Shown here piece after piece: positions 5,254 through 5,254 of a stretch of 5,254 nt of DNA. Each line of letters begins with the position of its first letter. The first letter of the stretch is position 1. Source of the stretch: Candidatus Acidiferrales bacterium (GTDB lineage Bacteria; Acidobacteriota; Terriglobia; Acidiferrales; UBA7541); assembly GCA_955651735.1 (NCBI GenBank), contig CATPAM010000096.1:1-5254 (forward strand). The letters are read 5' to 3'. The position numbers and the translations under genes are program-made. The notes under the pieces are model-generated. The model ran no database searches. It saw only the letters and a list, made by a program, of their open reading frames with translations, and had not been told where the DNA came from.

Positions 5254-5254
5254 G

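Overview
This GC-rich window, with G/C-heavy third codon positions, is chromosomal in character. It suggests a free-living Gram-negative soil bacterium, most likely Acidobacteriota (Terriglobia-type). That placement is an inference from the gene families: a zinc-finger anti-sigma factor with HEAT-like repeats, tandem DUF4097 proteins, and an exported TPR protein of the type common in that phylum. There is no rRNA or marker gene to confirm it. I see no tRNA, rRNA, CRISPR array, insertion sequence or phage gene.

Layout: (1) 72-2866, plus strand, is a tight three-gene unit. It starts with a membrane-anchored zf-HC2 anti-sigma factor that carries a C-terminal HEAT-like domain. After a 10-base gap comes an exported DUF4097 beta-repeat protein with an extreme Asp/Met-rich linker, and this overlaps by 8 bases a second exported DUF4097 protein. 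The spacing implies one transcript and coupled translation. The partner sigma factor gene would be expected just upstream of base 1, and at most its last codons could lie in the window. (2) 2867-3024 is a 158-base gap between convergent genes with a modest hairpin. (3) 3025-4548, minus strand, is a large exported TPR protein. (4) 4549-4767 is a 219-base divergent intergenic region with possible control elements for both flanking genes. (5) 4768-5253, plus strand, is a small exported protein resembling the C-terminal part of PstS-type phosphate/periplasmic binding proteins. It ends one base before the window ends.

Working model (inference): the first three genes form an envelope-sensing module. 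The cytoplasmic zinc finger would hold an ECF sigma factor, the HEAT-like domain outside the membrane would receive a signal, and the two secreted DUF4097 repeat proteins would be the sensors or the effectors in the periplasm or at the surface. The TPR and PBP-like genes are separately oriented and need not belong to this module, but all five products appear to be exported or membrane-anchored. The families are individually known. The unusual parts are the HEAT-bearing anti-sigma factor, the acidic linker and the lone three-cysteine cluster in the first DUF4097 protein, and the paralogue pair arrangement.
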